A DNA stretch of 7,964 nucleotides from Wenzhouxiangella sp. (GTDB lineage: Bacteria > Pseudomonadota > Gammaproteobacteria > Xanthomonadales > Wenzhouxiangellaceae). The notes under the pieces are model-generated. The model made no database searches. It was not told where the DNA came from and was given only the letters and a program-made list of their open reading frames with translations. Of this stretch, positions 5,428 through 7,964 are shown one piece after another (position 1 is the stretch's first letter; each line of letters opens with the position of its first letter). The stretch covers positions 1 through 7,964 of the forward strand of contig JAASTB010000089.1 of NCBI GenBank assembly GCA_021767625.1, given 5' to 3'. The translations under genes and the position numbers were made by a program.

Positions 5428-6282
5428 ATGCAATCGACTACGAACAAGGACGACCATCCCCCAAAGTCCCTTCGGCAAGCGCTCTCCCGGGCACGCCGTC
5501 TCCTCGGCGACCGTCTCGAGGCCGACCTGCTCGCCTGCCACGCCCTGGGCCGCGACCGCAGTTGGCTCTACGCCCACGACGGCGACCCCCTCGACGACGG
5601 CACCCTGGCCCGTTTCGAAGCGCTGGTCGCCCAACGTCTGGAAGGACGCCCGATCGCCCAGATCTGCGGCCTGCGCGAATTCTACGGCCGGGATTTCAGC
5701 GTCGACGAACACGTCCTGATTCCCCGCCCCGAAACCGAGTTGCTGGTCGAGGTCGCCCTCTCGCTGGAGCTGCCCGACAAGGCCCGCGTCTGCGACGTCG
5801 GCACGGGTTCGGGCTGCATCGCACTCACCCTTGCGGCCGAACGTCCCGCCTGGCGCGTCACGGGCATCGAGCGCTCCGTCGAGGCGCTCGCCGTGGCCAG
5901 CGCCAACCGCGAGCGGCTGGTGCTGGCCCGCGTCGAGCTCTTGCCGGGCGACCTGCTGGCGCCGGTGGTCGACCGCTGCTTCGACCTGATCGTCTCCAAC
6001 CCGCCCTACGTGGCCGAGGTCGACCCGCACCTGAAGCAAGGCGACCTGCGCTTCGAGCCGATCGCTGCGCTGGCCGGTGGCCCCGACGGGCTCGAGGTCA
6101 TTCGCAGGCTGGCGCCGGCTGCGTTCGACCGCCTCGAGCGCGGCGGCTGGCTGCTGGTCGAACACGGCCATGATCAGGCGGCCGACGTACGCGAGCTGTT
6201 CCGAAGTACCGGCTTCAGGGACATCTCTTCCCGCCTCGACCTGGCGCGGATCGAGCGCATCACCCTGGGCCGGAAGCCGTAA
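5428..6282 (+). CDS. prmC: peptide chain release factor N(5)-glutamine methyltransferase PrmC
   Basis: A SAM-dependent enzyme (also called HemK) that methylates the Gln of the GGQ motif in release factors RF1 and RF2, improving translation termination. The ATG at 5428 gives 284 residues, the usual family length; the frame is open to 5338, but those extra 30 residues look like non-coding sequence. A weak CAGG precedes the start. The N-terminal helical domain (about 15-85) binds the release factor. The methyltransferase domain carries LIPRPETE (about 97-104), the SAM-binding loop CDVGTGSGCIAL (from residue 122) and the substrate-Gln-binding NPPY at 191-194, followed by the typical FEPIAALAGGPDGLEVIRRL segment. 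All diagnostic motifs are intact. In E. coli prmC follows prfA in one operon; here a divergent cyclase gene takes that place, so it probably has its own promoter. The next gene starts 71 bp downstream on the same strand. Confidence 0.97.
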   Translation: MQSTTNKDDHPPKSLRQALSRARRLLGDRLEADLLACHALGRDRSWLYAHDGDPLDDGTLARFEALVAQRLEGRPIAQICGLREFYGRDFSVDEHVLIPRPETELLVEVALSLELPDKARVCDVGTGSGCIALTLAAERPAWRVTGIERSVEALAVASANRERLVLARVELLPGDLLAPVVDRCFDLIVSNPPYVAEVDPHLKQGDLRFEPIAALAGGPDGLEVIRRLAPAAFDRLERGGWLLVEHGHDQAADVRELFRSTGFRDISSRLDLARIERITLGRKP

Positions 6283-6293
6283 CCGGGGTCATT

Positions 6294-6320
6294 CGCCGTC
6301 AACGGCGCAAGGGTTATGCT
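6294..6320 (+). promoter_or_regulatory. possible promoter with small palindrome before the VTT-FAD gene
   Basis: TATGCT (6315-6320) could be a -10 element 33 bp before the gene's ATG; a poor -35 candidate, TTCGCC, lies at 6292-6297 with 17-bp spacing. An inverted repeat CGCCG-TCAA-CGGCG (6294-6307) falls in the spacer and could be an operator or just a small hairpin after prmC. It lacks a following T run, so it is not an intrinsic terminator. Confidence 0.3.
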
Positions 6321-6353
6321 GACCTCCTGTTTTTTCGAGCAGGTTTGTCTTTC

Positions 6354-7964
6354 ATGAGCTCCAGACTGGTCCTTCGACTGACCGTGGCCGCGGCATTCGT
6401 TCTCGCCCTGGCGGCGTTCTTCGTTTTCGACCTGCAGCAATACCTGAATCTGGCGACGCTTCGCGAGCAGCGCGACGCCCTGCTCGCCTGGACGCAGGAG
6501 CACCTGCTGCTGGCCCTTGCCGTCTACATGGGCATCTATATCGTCATGGCCGCGCTGTCGGTGCCCGGGGCGGCAGTGCTCACCCTCGCCGGCGGCGCAC
6601 TGTTCGGTGTATTGGCCGGCACGGTGGCCGTCTCCTTCGCCAGCACCATCGGCGCAACGCTGGTCTTCCTGGCCGCCCGTTTCCTCTTCCGCGATGCCGT
6701 CCAGAAGCGCTTCCGTAAACGGCTGGAAAGCATCAACCGAGGCGTCGAGAAGGACGGCGCTTTCTACCTGCTGGCGCTCCGGCTGGTCCCGGTGTTCCCC
6801 TTCTGGGTGATCAACCTGGTCATGGCACTCACCCCGATCCGCACCTGGACCTATTACTGGGTCAGCCAGCTGGGCATGCTGCCGGCCACGGTCGTCTACG
6901 TGAACGCGGGCACGCAGCTGGCGCAGGTCGACTCCGTCGGCGACGTTCTCTCACCGGGATTGATCGGCGCTTTCGTCCTGCTCGGCCTTTTGCCGTTGAT
7001 CCTTCGCTGGGCGCTGCGCTTCCTGCAGGCCCGGAAGGTCTACGCCGGCTTCTCGAAGCCGAAACGCTTCGACTACAACCTCATCGTGGTCGGCGCGGGG
7101 TCGGCCGGTCTGGTCTCGGCCTACATCGGGGCAACGGTAAAGGCCAGGGTCGCGCTGATCGAGAAGAATCGCATGGGCGGCGATTGCCTCAACACCGGCT
7201 GCGTGCCGTCCAAGGCCCTGATCCGCACCGCACGGACCATGGCGGAGGCGCGCAACAGCCGACGCTACGGCGTGCGCCGCATGGAAGCCGAGCTCGACTT
7301 CGGCGATGTCATGAGCCGGGTGCGCGAAGTCATCCGCAGGATCGAGCCGCACGACTCGCCCGAGCGGTACGAGAAGATGGGCGTGGACGTCATCCAGGCC
7401 GAGGCGAGACTGGTCTCGCCCTGGGAAGTCGAGGCGGACGGGCGCCGAATCAGTGCGCGCTCGATCGTGCTCGCCACCGGCGCCGAGCCGCTGGTGCCGC
7501 CGATCGACGGACTCGACGAGGTCGGATACCTCACCAGCGACACGCTGTGGGGGCTCGAGGAACTGCCCGAACGCCTGGTCGTGCTCGGCGGGGGTCCGAT
7601 CGGCGCCGAGCTGGCGCAGACTTTTGCCCGCCTCGGCTCGGATGTGACCGTCGTCGAGATGGCCGAGCGTCTGCTGCCGCGGGAAGACCCGCCCGCCGGC
7701 GAACTGCTGGCTGAGCACATGCAACAAGACGGCGTCACCGTCGCCACGGCGCACAAGGCCCTGTGCGCGGAGCGCAGCGGACAGGGCGGTCGCCTGATTT
7801 GCGAACATGAAGGCCGGAAGGTCTCGTTCGACTTCAGCCACCTGCTCGTGGCCCTCGGCCGCAAGACCCGCACGGCCGGCTACGGCCTTGAAGACCTGGG
7901 AGTCCGCCTCGACGACGCCGGCCGGATCGACGCCGACGGCTTCCAGCGCACGAACTTTCCCAAC
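6354..7964 (+). CDS. VTT (TVP38/TMEM64) membrane domain fused to FAD-dependent disulfide oxidoreductase (3' partial)
   Basis: The frame is open for all 537 codons from the ATG to the window edge; related fusions are, from memory, a little over 700 residues, so about a quarter is missing. A weak AGG precedes the ATG. Residues 1-235 form a multi-pass membrane protein of the VTT/SNARE-associated (DedA-like) superfamily: helices near 7-25, 50-68 and 72-112, then the conserved LALRLVPVFPFWVINLVMAL (about 140-159), QLGMLPATVVYVNAGTQL (172-189) and a last helix about 202-225. From residue 239 a cytoplasmic pyridine nucleotide-disulfide oxidoreductase follows: FAD-binding VVGAGSAGL (247 onward), the redox-active pair in GGDCLNTGCVPSK (Cys278 and Cys283), ATGAEP, and NAD(P)-binding LGGGPIGAEL (412-417). 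It resembles mercuric reductase and dihydrolipoamide dehydrogenase. The second FAD motif and dimerisation domain lie beyond the window. Known as a bifunctional TVP38/TMEM64-FAD oxidoreductase family; its substrate is not established. Confidence 0.93.
   Translation, partial: MSSRLVLRLTVAAAFVLALAAFFVFDLQQYLNLATLREQRDALLAWTQEHLLLALAVYMGIYIVMAALSVPGAAVLTLAGGALFGVLAGTVAVSFASTIGATLVFLAARFLFRDAVQKRFRKRLESINRGVEKDGAFYLLALRLVPVFPFWVINLVMALTPIRTWTYYWVSQLGMLPATVVYVNAGTQLAQVDSVGDVLSPGLIGAFVLLGLLPLILRWALRFLQARKVYAGFSKPKRFDYNLIVVGAGSAGLVSAYIGATVKARVALIEKNRMGGDCLNTGCVPSKALIRTARTMAEARNSRRYGVRRMEAELDFGDVMSRVREVIRRIEPHDSPERYEKMGVDVIQAEARLVSPWEVEADGRRISARSIVLATGAEPLVPPIDGLDEVGYLTSDTLWGLEELPERLVVLGGGPIGAELAQTFARLGSDVTVVEMAERLLPREDPPAGELLAEHMQQDGVTVATAHKALCAERSGQGGRLICEHEGRKVSFDFSHLLVALGRKTRTAGYGLEDLGVRLDDAGRIDADGFQRTNFPN

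Noticed and set aside
6324..6344. intrinsic terminator around the T6 run after prmC
   Set aside because: The T run at 6330-6336 is not preceded by a stable GC stem; the weak CCTG/CAGG pairing encloses it and does not precede it.
6951..7841. 296-codon - strand open frame
   Set aside because: It is antisense to the FAD oxidoreductase, whose flavin, cysteine and NAD(P) motifs are clear in the + frame.

Overview
The window looks like ordinary chromosomal DNA from a GC-rich gammaproteobacterium. The adjacent mutY and yggX genes are a classic gammaproteobacterial pair. The closest protein likenesses I recall (a DUF6491-like lipoprotein, a periplasmic-propeller diguanylate cyclase, a VTT-FAD oxidoreductase fusion) point to the Xanthomonadales/Wenzhouxiangella/Chromatiales side. 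That placement is inference, not a database result.

Layout from left to right: (1) mutY, lacking only its first few codons, then yggX on the + strand; both protect against oxidative damage. (2) A small lipoprotein gene on the - strand whose 3' end overlaps yggX tail to tail by 22 bp. (3) A strong sigma70-type promoter, a short leader hairpin and a tRNA-Phe(GAA) gene on the + strand. This is followed directly by two nearly identical 124-bp tandem repeats and a partial third, each beginning with a copy of the tRNA 3' end including CCA. (4) A large - strand gene for a membrane diguanylate cyclase with a 14-blade periplasmic propeller, convergent with the tRNA. (5) Divergent from it, prmC (methylase of peptide release factors) without prfA beside it. 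(6) A + strand gene, running off the right edge, for a VTT (TVP38/TMEM64) membrane domain fused to a flavin disulfide oxidoreductase.

The protein genes are recognisable families and are not obviously one functional system. The DNA-repair/iron pair (mutY-yggX) and the redox fusion share an oxidative-stress theme only loosely. The part that ordinary annotation does not explain is 1876-2250, the tRNA-Phe locus. Its leader hairpin copies both strands of the tRNA acceptor stem, and downstream lies a tandem array of structured repeats each carrying the tRNA 3' end. The architecture closely resembles the tRNA-Tyr distal repeats (rtT) of the Escherichia coli tyrT operon, but with a different tRNA, unit length and sequence. 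No intrinsic terminator is visible between the tRNA and the 3' end of the convergent cyclase gene.

No CRISPR array, insertion sequence, integrase, toxin-antitoxin pair or defence gene was seen.
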